Below are positions 22,469 to 30,320 of a DNA stretch of 64,000 nucleotides, in pieces (position 1 is the stretch's first letter; every line of letters begins with the position of its first letter). Source of the DNA: Pseudomonas sp. SID14000 (GTDB taxonomy: Bacteria; Pseudomonadota; Gammaproteobacteria; Pseudomonadales; Pseudomonadaceae); contig NZ_NFZQ01000011.1 in assembly GCF_002165135.1 (NCBI RefSeq), positions 1 to 64,000 on the forward strand. Reading direction: 5' to 3'. The position numbers and the translations under genes were made by a program. Under the pieces are notes generated by a model. The model saw only the letters and a program-made list of their open reading frames with translations, ran no database searches and was not told the origin of the DNA.

Positions 22469-24661
22469 TTAACGAAGCTGCAAACGCCAGGCTCGATGGA
22501 TACGGTTATTGCGGGCGAAGTCCGGGTCCAGGGTCTGGGCCGTGATTTCCTCCACCGCGTAACGCGCCATCAGGTGCTCGTCCAGCTGGAACTTGCGGAA
22601 GTTGTTGGAGAAGTACAGCACGCCACCCGGCGCCAGGCGGGCCATGGCCAAGTCCAGCAACTGCACGTGGTCACGTTGCACGTCGAACACGCCTTCCATG
22701 CGCTTGGAGTTGGAGAAGGTCGGCGGGTCGATGAAGATCAGGTCGTAGCTTTCGCGGTTGCCTTCCAGCCAGGCCATCACATCGCCCTGCTCCAGGCGGT
22801 TGCGCTCGGAGAAACCATTGAGCGCCAGGTTGCGCCGCGCCCAGTCCAGGTAGGTTTTCGACAGGTCGACGCTGGTGGTGCTGCGCGCGCCGCCCTTGGC
22901 CGCATGCACGGTGGCCGTGGCGGTGTAGCAGAACAGGTTGAGGAAGCGCTTGCCGGCGGCCTCGCGCTGGATGCGCATGCGCATCGGGCGATGGTCTAGG
23001 AACAATCCGGTATCGAGGTAGTCGGTGAGGTTGACCAGCAACTTGACGCCGCCTTCGCTCACTTCCTGGAAGCGGCCTTCGGTAGCCTGACGCTCGTACT
23101 GGCGTGTGCCGCTCTGCCGCTCGCGACGCTTGAGCACCACACGCTGCGGCGAAATGCCCAGGGCCTGCGGGATGGCTGCCAGCGCATCGAGCAGGCGCGC
23201 CTGGGCCTTGTCCGGGTCGACCGAACGTGGCGCGGCATATTCCTGCACGTGCACCCAGTCCTGGTACAGGTCGACCGCCAGGGCATACTCAGGCATGTCG
23301 GCATCGTACAGGCGGTAGCAATCGATCTGCTCGCGGCGGGCCCACTTGCCCAGTTGCTTGAGGTTTTTCTGCAGACGGTTGGCGAACATCTGCGCCCCTT
23401 CCGACAAGCGCGCCGGCTCGCTCGCCTGCGCAGTCTGCTGGCGGATTTCCTCGCCTTCAGGCTGCGCCTCACGGCGCTCGCCGGTGACGAACTGGTCAGG
23501 CTGCACCTTGAACAACAGCAGCTTGCACGGCAAGGCGCCGTTCCAGAACGCGTACTGCTTGTGGCTGCGAATGCCCATGCGCTTGCCCAACTGCGGCGCG
23601 CCGGTGAACACCGCCGCCTCCCAGCCCATGCAGGCCTGGCGCAGGCGCTCGCCGAGGTTCTGGTAGAGGTACAGCAGACTGGCTTCGTCGCCCAGGCGCT
23701 CGCCATAGGGCGGGTTGCTGATGACCAGGCCTTTCTGGTTCTGGTCCGGGCGCGGCTCGAAGGTGCTGACTTCGCCCTGGTAGATCTTCACCCAGTCACC
23801 CAGGCCGGCTCGCTCGACGTTGTTGCGCCCTGGCTGGATCAGCCGCGGGTCGGCCTCGTAGCCACGGATCCACAGCGGTGGCTTGGCCAGCCCGGCCTGT
23901 GCCCGCGCCTGCGCCTCGTCATGCACCTTGCGCCACAACGCCGGCACATGGCCGAGCCAGGCACTGAAACCCCAGCGCTCACGCTTGAGGTTGGGCGCAA
24001 TATCGGCGGCGATCATCGCGGCTTCGACCAGGAAGGTACCCACACCACACATCGGGTCGGCCAGCGCACCACCTTCGGCGGCAATGCGCGGCCAGCCGGC
24101 GCGGATCAACACCGCCGCCGCCAGGTTTTCCTTCAGCGGCGCGGCGCCTTGCTGCAGGCGGTAACCACGCTGGTGCAGGCTGTGCCCGGAGAGGTCGAGG
24201 GAGAGAATGGCTTCGCCACGGTCCAGGCGCAGGTGCACGCGCACATCAGGGTCGATCTTTTCCACCGACGGGCGCAGCCCTTCGCGGTTGCGCAGCTTGT
24301 CGACAATCGCATCCTTGACCTTCAGTGCACCGAAGTGGGTGTTGTCTATACCCGAGCCATGGCCGCTGAACTCCACCGCCAGGGTACCGTCGGCTGCCAG
24401 GTGATCGGCCCAGTCAACCGCGTGCACGCCGTCGTAGAGGTCATCGGCGTTCTTCATGGAGAAGCGCTTGAGTACCAACAGCACCCGGTTGGCCAGGCGA
24501 GACCACAGACACAGTCGGTAGGCGGTTTCCATGTCGGCGGCGCCGCGAATGGCCGAGGTGTGCTCGCGCACCTCATCCAGGCCGAGGCCTCGGGCCTCTT
24601 CGGCAAGCAGGCCTTCCAGGCCTTTGGGGCAAGTGAGGTAAAGTTCGAAACGGTCCGACAT
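22469..24661 (-). CDS. rlmL: Bifunctional 23S rRNA m2G2445 / m7G2069 methyltransferase RlmKL
   Basis: A fusion of two SAM-dependent enzymes: the N-terminal RlmL half makes m2G2445 and the C-terminal RlmK half m7G2069. I chose the ATG at 24661 (MSDRFELYLTCPKGLE), giving 730 residues; 15 upstream codons in frame have no support. THUMP lies at ~45-155, RlmL motifs DPMCGVGTFL (~195) and NPPYGERLG (from Asn316), RlmK motifs LFCYTATATVHAA (~565) and DPPTFSNSKRM (from Asp645). Length and order match the gamma-proteobacterial fusion. Confidence 0.95.
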   Translation of the reverse strand: MSDRFELYLTCPKGLEGLLAEEARGLGLDEVREHTSAIRGAADMETAYRLCLWSRLANRVLLVLKRFSMKNADDLYDGVHAVDWADHLAADGTLAVEFSGHGSGIDNTHFGALKVKDAIVDKLRNREGLRPSVEKIDPDVRVHLRLDRGEAILSLDLSGHSLHQRGYRLQQGAAPLKENLAAAVLIRAGWPRIAAEGGALADPMCGVGTFLVEAAMIAADIAPNLKRERWGFSAWLGHVPALWRKVHDEAQARAQAGLAKPPLWIRGYEADPRLIQPGRNNVERAGLGDWVKIYQGEVSTFEPRPDQNQKGLVISNPPYGERLGDEASLLYLYQNLGERLRQACMGWEAAVFTGAPQLGKRMGIRSHKQYAFWNGALPCKLLLFKVQPDQFVTGERREAQPEGEEIRQQTAQASEPARLSEGAQMFANRLQKNLKQLGKWARREQIDCYRLYDADMPEYALAVDLYQDWVHVQEYAAPRSVDPDKAQARLLDALAAIPQALGISPQRVVLKRRERQSGTRQYERQATEGRFQEVSEGGVKLLVNLTDYLDTGLFLDHRPMRMRIQREAAGKRFLNLFCYTATATVHAAKGGARSTTSVDLSKTYLDWARRNLALNGFSERNRLEQGDVMAWLEGNRESYDLIFIDPPTFSNSKRMEGVFDVQRDHVQLLDLAMARLAPGGVLYFSNNFRKFQLDEHLMARYAVEEITAQTLDPDFARNNRIHRAWRLQLR

Positions 24662-24749
24662 GAGTAATCCAGCGCCTTGGGCTATTTGACTGACGGGGCA
24701 ACGCATCGCCCCGCGATGTTTGCCCGCACACCTTTCCAGCAGGCGTGCG

Positions 24750-25222
24750 GGTGGCCTTTCCCGACACGCGATCGTGCGATGAAAGGCCGGGCCGCCTGAC
24801 CGATCCGCGCTTGGCCCAGTGGCAAAGACAGCTTAGATCATCCGGCAGTACGAAAAATTCTGGCGATCCCGGGGCCGATGTGACCCTTCGTCGCATTTCA
24901 AATTATTTCTGTCATCCGCTAGCAACGCTGGCGAAATGACGTCAATGATCGGCAAACCCTGATCATAGCGGGCTCAACGCTAAACAAGGTTGAGTCGCAT
25001 TTATTTACTTATCCCCTCACCCTTGGAAAGGTTACGTGCTTATGACAAATCGATCATTCACACCGTGACTCGCATTCGATAGAACTGGTCTCAGGCCACT
25101 TCGCAACGAGGTGGCACTTTCAGCTCGCCACGCCGGCAGCGAGCGCACACCGGCAGAAAGACTCTGCCCGGCCTCGGAGAGGCCGACGGGACATTACAGT
25201 CAACAAGTGAGGGCAACACCCT
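24750..25222 (+). promoter_or_regulatory. Long non-coding region and probable 5' leader of rmf
   Basis: About 560 nt between rlmL and rmf contain no supported gene. The part nearest rmf is rich in small inverted repeats: GCCAC/GTGGC around 25097-25117 and GGCCTC-GGA-GAGGCC around 25171-25186, both of which would fold in a transcript starting upstream. Stationary-phase and stringent control of rmf is known in E. coli; I cannot place the promoter with confidence. Confidence 0.4.
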
Positions 25223-25438
25223 ATGAGAAGACTTAAGCGTGATCCGTTGGAAAGAGCATATTCACGTGGCTACCAATATGGGGTCACCGGCAAATCCCGC
25301 GAACTTTGCCCCTTTAATCTTCCTTCTGTTCGCCAAGCCTGGATCAACGGCTGGCGCGAAGGTCGCGGTGATAACTGGGACGGCATGACTGGCACCGCTG
25401 GCATCCATAGACTCAACGAAAATCACGCCGTTGGCTGA
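25223..25438 (+). CDS. rmf: Ribosome modulation factor
   Basis: 71 residues with the full RMF pattern (MRRLKRDPLERAYSRGYQ, PFNLP, RQAWINGWREGRGDNWDG). RMF binds 30S near the anti-Shine-Dalgarno region and drives formation of inactive 100S ribosome dimers in stationary phase. GAGGGCAAC precedes the ATG. It is a single-gene unit with a long upstream leader and a strong terminator downstream. Confidence 0.96.
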   Translation: MRRLKRDPLERAYSRGYQYGVTGKSRELCPFNLPSVRQAWINGWREGRGDNWDGMTGTAGIHRLNENHAVG

Positions 25439-25495
25439 ACGAGGACACTGAATTCGATTCACCATGCACGCCCTATCCGGGCGGCGGGCGAAGGC

Positions 25496-25526
25496 CCAGG
25501 GGCCCCTTGATGGGGCCCTTTTTTTA
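25496..25526 (+). terminator. Rho-independent terminator of rmf
   Basis: GGGCCCC-TTGAT-GGGGCCC followed by seven T residues, about 60 nt after the rmf stop. Confidence 0.9.
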
Positions 25527-25589
25527 TGGCCTCGAATCCATATCCGCGCGGGCTTTTTCGCGGGCTCGCCCGCTAATGGGCCGGCTGGG

Positions 25590-26612
25590 TCACCGCGGCA
25601 TCGCAGCGATAGCGTCCACTGCCTCGCGAATCAACGCTGGCCCTCTGTAAATGAAGCCGGAGTAGATCTGCACCAGGCTCGCCCCGGCAGCGATCTTCTC
25701 CGCGGCATGGCGGCCTTCAGTAATGCCACCAGCGGCAATGATCGGCAGCTTGCCGCCCAGCTCACCCGCCAGCACCTTGACGATATGGGTGCTCTTCTCC
25801 AGCACCGGCGCGCCCGACAGGCCGCCCGCCTCGCCACCGTATGGCAACCCTTCGACACCTTCACGCCCCAGCGTGGTGTTGGTGGCGATCACCGCATCCA
25901 TGCCCGATTCCATCAGCGCGGCGGCCACCAGGGCGGTTTCTTCGTCGCTCATGTCCGGGGCAATCTTGATTGCCAGAGGTACGCGCTTGCCATGCGTGCC
26001 GGCTAACTGCTCGCGGCGCTCGGCAAGGGCATCGAGCAACTGTTTGAGCGAATCGCCGAACTGCAGGCTGCGCAGGCCCGGTGTGTTTGGCGAACTGACG
26101 TTGACCGTGATGTAACTGGCCTCGGTATACACCTTGTCCAGGCAGATCAGGTAGTCATCGACGGCACGCTCCACCGGGGTGTCGAAATTCTTGCCGATGT
26201 TGATACCCAGCACGCCGTTGTAACGCGCGGCCCGCACCCGGCCGAGCAGGTGATCAACGCCCAGGTTGTTGAAGCCCATGCGGTTGATGATGGCCGTAGC
26301 CTCCGGCAGGCGGAACAGCCGTGGCTTGGGGTTGCCCGGCTGAGGGCGCGGGGTGACGGTGCCTATTTCGACGAAGCCAAAGCCCAGCTGGGCGAAACCG
26401 TCGATGGCCGCGCCGTTCTTGTCCAGGCCTGCTGCCAGGCCCACCGGGTTGGCGAAGTTCAAGCCCATGACCGTAACCGGCAAAGCCGCCGGCTGCTTGC
26501 ACAGCATGCCGTTGAGGCCAAGACGGCCACCGGCGCCAATCAGGTCCAGGGACAGGTCGTGGGAGGTTTCCGGGGAAAGCTTGAACAGCAGCTGGCGGGC
26601 CAGGGTATACAT
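25590..26612 (-). CDS. pyrD: Dihydroorotate dehydrogenase (quinone), class 2
   Basis: Oxidises dihydroorotate to orotate with FMN and passes electrons to quinone; the fourth step of pyrimidine synthesis, membrane associated. 340 residues from ATG 26612 (MYTLARQLLFKLSPE), the usual start; the long upstream open frame is not coding. The N-terminal amphipathic helices of class 2 enzymes are present, the catalytic serine is Ser174 in NVSSPNTPGL, and the FMN phosphate region is IIAAGGI plus AAGASLVQIYSGFIYRGP. It is divergent from nasS, with the sigma-54 promoter of the latter lying in the gap. Confidence 0.95.
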   Translation of the reverse strand: MYTLARQLLFKLSPETSHDLSLDLIGAGGRLGLNGMLCKQPAALPVTVMGLNFANPVGLAAGLDKNGAAIDGFAQLGFGFVEIGTVTPRPQPGNPKPRLFRLPEATAIINRMGFNNLGVDHLLGRVRAARYNGVLGINIGKNFDTPVERAVDDYLICLDKVYTEASYITVNVSSPNTPGLRSLQFGDSLKQLLDALAERREQLAGTHGKRVPLAIKIAPDMSDEETALVAAALMESGMDAVIATNTTLGREGVEGLPYGGEAGGLSGAPVLEKSTHIVKVLAGELGGKLPIIAAGGITEGRHAAEKIAAGASLVQIYSGFIYRGPALIREAVDAIAAMPR

Positions 26613-26750
26613 GGGCGGGCAAGGCTCGGGGTGAATGAGGGGGCGATTATAGCCAGCGTGGGGCTGGCATGACAGCAAATCGTGGGGCTGCCGGCAATGA
26701 GACCAGTGCAGGCAACACAAGGGAGTTGTTTCCACAGTGCTCCTGCCAGA

Positions 26751-26766
26751 TGGCACATCGGTTGCA
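26751..26766 (+). promoter_or_regulatory. Sigma-54 (RpoN) promoter of nasST
   Basis: TGGCACATCGGTTGCA matches the -24/-12 consensus TGGCAC-N5-TTGCA in every fixed position. The predicted start near 26778 leaves a ~30-nt leader to the GTG at 26809 and excludes an upstream in-frame start for nasS. No unambiguous NtrC site was found upstream. Confidence 0.88.
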
Positions 26767-26808
26767 CCGGAGAAGCCCACAGCCTTATCAGTACGGGCGA
26801 GGAACCTT

Positions 26809-28023
26809 GTGAACACTGTACCCCGAGCAACGCCCCTGGCCTGGGTCAACGGCAGCGATGCGCCAGAAAAGCCAAGCCTGAACATCGGCTACATGGCCCT
26901 GACCGACTGCGCCTCGGTAGTGGTCGCCGCCACCCAGGGCTTCGCCCAGCAGCACGGCCTTACCCTCAACCTCAAGCGCCAGGGCTCCTGGGCCGGGCTA
27001 CGCGACAAGCTGGTCAGCGGCGAACTGGATGCCGCGCACTGCCTGTATGGCCTGGTCTACGCCGTGCACCTGGGCATCGGCGGTGTACCGGCCAGCGCCA
27101 TGGCCGTGCTCATGGGGCTGAACCAGAACGCCCAGGCCATAAACCTGTCCCCCGCCCTGCAACGCAAAGGCGTGACCAACCCTGAAGCATTGGCGCGCCT
27201 GGTGCACCAGCATGGCGCGCGCCTCACCTTCGCCCAGACCTTCCCCACCGGCACCCATGCCATGTGGCTGTATTACTGGCTGGCCAGCCAAGGCATCCAC
27301 CCGCTGCGCGACGTCGACAGCGTGGTGGTGCCGCCGGCGCAAATGGCCGCGCATGTACAGGCCGGGCGCATCGACGGTTTCTGCGTGGGCGAACCCTGGG
27401 CCGCTGATGCAGTAGCCACTGGCCAGGGCTTCACCCTGGCCACCAGCCAGTCGATCTGGCCGGACCACCCGGAAAAGGTCCTGGCCTGTGCCCGCGCCTT
27501 CGCCGAACAATACCCCAACAGCGCCCGCGCTCTGATCAAGGCGGTCCTCGCCGCCAGCCGCTTCATCGAGCAAAGCCTGGAAAACCGTCGTAGCACTGCT
27601 CAACTACTCAGCGGCAGCGCCTACCTGGACACCTCGCTGGCGAGTATCGAACCGCGTCTGCTCGGCAGCTACCACGATGGCTTGGGCAACCACTGGCAAG
27701 ACCCGCACGCCCTGCGCCTGCACGACCACGGCCGTGCCAACCTGCCGTACCTGTCCGACGGCATGTGGTTCATGACCCAGTTCCGCCGCTGGGGCTTACT
27801 GCGCAAAGACCCCGACTACCTCGGCATCGCCCGCCAGGTCCAGCAACTGGCACTGTATAGCGAGGCGGCACAAAGCCTGGGCGTAGCCTGCCCCGAGCAG
27901 CCGATGCGCAGCAGCCTGTTGATAGACGGCAGCCACTGGGACGGTAGCGACCCCTACGGCTATGCCCGCAGTTTCAGCCTGCATGCCCTGGGCGACCTGC
28001 CCGACGCCCGTGTCGGCGCGTGA
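26809..28023 (+). CDS. nasS: Nitrate/nitrite-sensing NasS protein (NrtA/CmpA-like)
   Basis: A cytoplasmic relative of ABC nitrate-binding proteins that, without nitrate, holds NasT inactive and releases it when nitrate binds. 404 residues from GTG 26809, with GAGGA 5 nt upstream; no signal peptide, as expected for NasS as opposed to transporter components. The conserved ligand-domain stretches (IGYMALTDCASVVVA, LYGLVYAVHLGIGG, CVGEPWAADA) are present. The stop overlaps the region of the nasT start by a few bases, showing an operon. No permease or ATPase gene is nearby, which supports the sensor assignment. Confidence 0.9.
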   Translation: MNTVPRATPLAWVNGSDAPEKPSLNIGYMALTDCASVVVAATQGFAQQHGLTLNLKRQGSWAGLRDKLVSGELDAAHCLYGLVYAVHLGIGGVPASAMAVLMGLNQNAQAINLSPALQRKGVTNPEALARLVHQHGARLTFAQTFPTGTHAMWLYYWLASQGIHPLRDVDSVVVPPAQMAAHVQAGRIDGFCVGEPWAADAVATGQGFTLATSQSIWPDHPEKVLACARAFAEQYPNSARALIKAVLAASRFIEQSLENRRSTAQLLSGSAYLDTSLASIEPRLLGSYHDGLGNHWQDPHALRLHDHGRANLPYLSDGMWFMTQFRRWGLLRKDPDYLGIARQVQQLALYSEAAQSLGVACPEQPMRSSLLIDGSHWDGSDPYGYARSFSLHALGDLPDARVGA

Positions 28024-28034
28024 GGGGGACCACT

Positions 28035-28610
28035 ATGTTGCGCATCCTGCTGATCGACGACACCCAAAGCAAACTCGGCCGCCTCAAGGCGGCTTTGATC
28101 GAGGCCGGCTTCGAGGTCATCGAAGCTCCAGGTCTGACCATCGACCTGCCCGCCTGCGTCGAAACGGTGCGTCCGGACGTGGTGCTGATCGATACCGATT
28201 CACCGGATCGCGATGTGATGGAACAGGTGGTGCTGGTCAGCCGTGACCAGCCACGCCCCATCGTGCTGTTCACCGACGAGCACGACCCCGGGGTGATGCG
28301 CCAGGCGATCCAGGCGGGGGTCAGCGCCTACATCGTCGAAGGTATCCATGCCGCGCGGCTGCAGCCGATCCTGGACGTGGCCATGGCCCGTTTCGAAAGT
28401 GACCAGGCGCTGAAGGCGCAGTTGCTTGCGCGCGACCAGCAACTGGCCGAGCGCAAGCGCATCGAGCAGGCCAAGGGTCTGCTGATGAAGATGAAGGACT
28501 GCAACGAAGAACAGGCCTATACCCTGATGCGCCGCCAGGCCATGAGCCGGCAGCAGAAGCTGATCCAGGTGGCAGAGCAGATCATTGCCATGCACGAGAT
28601 GCTGGGGTGA
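28035..28610 (+). CDS. nasT: NasT, ANTAR-type antitermination regulator
   Basis: RNA-binding antiterminator of nitrate assimilation. 191 residues from ATG 28035 (GGGGGAC upstream); the in-frame GTG at 28020 is less likely. A degenerate receiver (Asp53 in LIDTDSPD) is followed by a linker helix and the ANTAR domain at ~135-188 with KRIEQAKGLLM and the AYTLMRRQAM-x-RQQKL region. NasT proteins bind tandem hexaloop hairpins in nas leader RNAs and prevent termination. A fitting hairpin plus terminator lies ahead of the downstream transporter gene. Confidence 0.9.
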   Translation: MLRILLIDDTQSKLGRLKAALIEAGFEVIEAPGLTIDLPACVETVRPDVVLIDTDSPDRDVMEQVVLVSRDQPRPIVLFTDEHDPGVMRQAIQAGVSAYIVEGIHAARLQPILDVAMARFESDQALKAQLLARDQQLAERKRIEQAKGLLMKMKDCNEEQAYTLMRRQAMSRQQKLIQVAEQIIAMHEMLG

Positions 28611-28638
28611 TGGGACTGGCATGAGACTTTCAGCGCCT

Positions 28639-28898
28639 GTGAGACCGAGCGCCGCCCGCGCGGCGCTTCGCGGGGCAAGCCCGCTCCCACATTTGTTGCA
28701 ACGTGGCCATGCCTGAGGGAGAGGCGTTGCCCGCTTTGGTGGAGAGTTTGAGACTGGCGAGGCGGCGGTAGCGCCAGCCGGGAAATCGCGTCAAGGCAAC
28801 AAGGCTGACAACCATGGCCTGACAGGTTCGGCACGTTGCAACAAATGTGGGAGCGGGCTTGCCCCGCGAAGCGCCGCGCGGGCGGCGCTCGGTCTCAC
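28639..28898. repeat. REP-type inverted repeat with 67-nt perfect arms
   Basis: Positions 28639-28705 and 28832-28898 are exact reverse complements over 67 nt, separated by 126 nt. Each arm contains the REP core (GGGGCAAGCCCGCTCCCACA or its complement) and extra flanking sequence, so this is larger than a usual REP. It is the same family as the unit at 279-328. It lies in the transcribed spacer between nasT and the nitrate transporter gene. Confidence 0.9.
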
Positions 28899-28926
28899 AG
28901 ACAACAAAAAAGTCATGCCAGCCTCT

Positions 28927-29068
28927 GCCAACAGTTGCCCCATGTCTTGAGTTGGCCCATCTCTTGCTGAACAAATATCACCGGTAGCCAACGGCGGTTG
29001 CCCACTTGATCCCGACAAAGACGTCGCTCTCCCCTCCACCCCCATGGAGCGGGTAGCGGCGTCTTTTT
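28927..29068 (+). promoter_or_regulatory. ANTAR (NasT) antitermination leader of the nitrate transporter gene
   Basis: A 7-bp stem at 28983-28989/28996-29002 carries the hexaloop AACGGC (28990-28995), with A at loop position 1 and G at position 4, the signature of ANTAR target hairpins. A preceding stem GCCAAC/GTTGGC (28927-28932/28951-28956) could be part of the partner hairpin, although its 18-nt loop is not a clean hexaloop. The intrinsic terminator begins 15 nt downstream. The presence of nasT immediately upstream makes this the expected target. Confidence 0.65.
29017..29068 (+). terminator. Leader (attenuator) terminator ahead of the nitrate transporter
   Basis: AAAGACGTCGCT and AGCGGCGTCTTT pair with one mismatch around a CTCC/GGAG inner stem, followed by a T run (29064-29068). 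It ends 31 nt before the start codon, so it must be bypassed for expression, as in NasT-controlled leaders. Confidence 0.85.
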
Positions 29069-29099
29069 CGTTCCGTTGCATTGCCGAGTGAGGTGTTCG

Positions 29100-30311
29100 A
29101 TGAGTACCAGCTTCTGGAAATCCGGGCATGTGCCCACGCTATTCGCCGCGTTCCTGTACTTCGACCTCAGCTTCATGGTCTGGTACCTGCTTGGCCCGCT
29201 GGCGGTGCAGATTGCCGCCGACCTGCAACTGAGTGCACAACAGCGGGGCCTGATGGTGGCAACGCCGATCCTGGCCGGGGCGATCCTGCGCTTCATCATG
29301 GGCGTGCTGGTCGACCGCCTGTCGCCCAAGACCGCCGGGCTGATCGGCCAGGTGGTAGTCATCGTCGCCCTCGCGGCAGCCTGGCACCTGGGCGTGCACA
29401 GCTATGAACAAGCGCTGCTGCTGGGCGTGTTCCTCGGCTTTGCCGGTGCCTCATTCGCCGTGTCACTGCCGCTGGCCTCGCAGTGGTACCCGCCACAGCA
29501 CCAAGGCAAGGCCATGGGCATTGCCGGTGCTGGCAACTCCGGCACGGTGTTCGCCGCCCTGCTGGCCCCGGCGCTGGCCGCGGGTTTTGGCTGGAACAAT
29601 GTATTCGGCTTCGCGCTGATACCGTTGTCGCTGGCCCTGGTGGTGTTCGCCCTGCTGGCACGCAATGCTCCGCAGAGGCCCAAGCCAAAAGCCATGGCCG
29701 ACTACCTCAAGGCCCTGGGTGACCGTGACAGCTGGTGGTTCATGTTCTTCTACAGCGTCACATTCGGCGGCTTCATCGGCCTGGCCAGCGCCCTGCCCGG
29801 CTACTTCAGCGACCAATATGGCCTGAGCCCGGTCACCGCCGGCTACTACACCGCCGCCTGCGTGTTCGCCGGCAGCCTGATGCGCCCACTCGGCGGCGCC
29901 TTGGCCGACCGCTTCGGCGGCATCCGCACCCTGCTGGGCATGTACAGCGTGGCAGCCATCTGCATCACCGCGGTCGGCTTCAACCTGCCCAGCGCAGCCG
30001 CCGCACTGGCACTGTTCGTCAGCGCCATGCTCGGCCTGGGTGCCGGCAATGGTGCGGTGTTCCAGTTGGTACCGCAACGCTTCCGCCAGGAGATCGGCGT
30101 GATGACCGGGCTGATCGGCATGGCCGGCGGCATCGGAGGCTTCCTGCTGGCGGCCGGGCTTGGCACCATCAAGCAGCACACCGGCGACTACCAGCTGGGC
30201 CTGTGGCTGTTCGCCAGCCTGGGCTTGCTGGCCTGGTTCGGCCTGCACGGCGTGAAACAGCGCTGGCGCACCACCTGGGGCTCGGCTGCGGTTACCGCAG
30301 CGCGGGTCTGA
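29100..30311 (+). CDS. nasA: MFS nitrate/nitrite transporter (NarK/NasA family)
   Basis: Inner-membrane nitrate uptake protein of 403 residues with 12 predicted helices. The two nitrate signatures are recognisable: SLPLASQWYPPQ--GKAMGIAGAGNSGT in the first half and GLGAGNGAVFQLVPQRF in the second. The ATG at 29100 follows GAGGTGTTCG. Its expression should depend on the attenuator in the leader and NasT. It is followed 9 nt later by the phosphatase-kinase gene, so at least two genes share the message. Confidence 0.92.
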   Translation: MSTSFWKSGHVPTLFAAFLYFDLSFMVWYLLGPLAVQIAADLQLSAQQRGLMVATPILAGAILRFIMGVLVDRLSPKTAGLIGQVVVIVALAAAWHLGVHSYEQALLLGVFLGFAGASFAVSLPLASQWYPPQHQGKAMGIAGAGNSGTVFAALLAPALAAGFGWNNVFGFALIPLSLALVVFALLARNAPQRPKPKAMADYLKALGDRDSWWFMFFYSVTFGGFIGLASALPGYFSDQYGLSPVTAGYYTAACVFAGSLMRPLGGALADRFGGIRTLLGMYSVAAICITAVGFNLPSAAAALALFVSAMLGLGAGNGAVFQLVPQRFRQEIGVMTGLIGMAGGIGGFLLAAGLGTIKQHTGDYQLGLWLFASLGLLAWFGLHGVKQRWRTTWGSAAVTAARV

Positions 30312-30320
30312 GGCGGCGCC

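Noticed and set aside
24745..24939. 64-codon plus-strand frame between rlmL and rmf
   Set aside because: No ribosome binding site, no recognisable family, and composition like other chance frames in high-GC spacer.
28842..28860. Sigma-54-like GG-N10-GC inside the REP arm (TGGGAGCGGGCTTGC)
   Set aside because: It recurs in every REP of this type and so is a property of the repeat, not a promoter.
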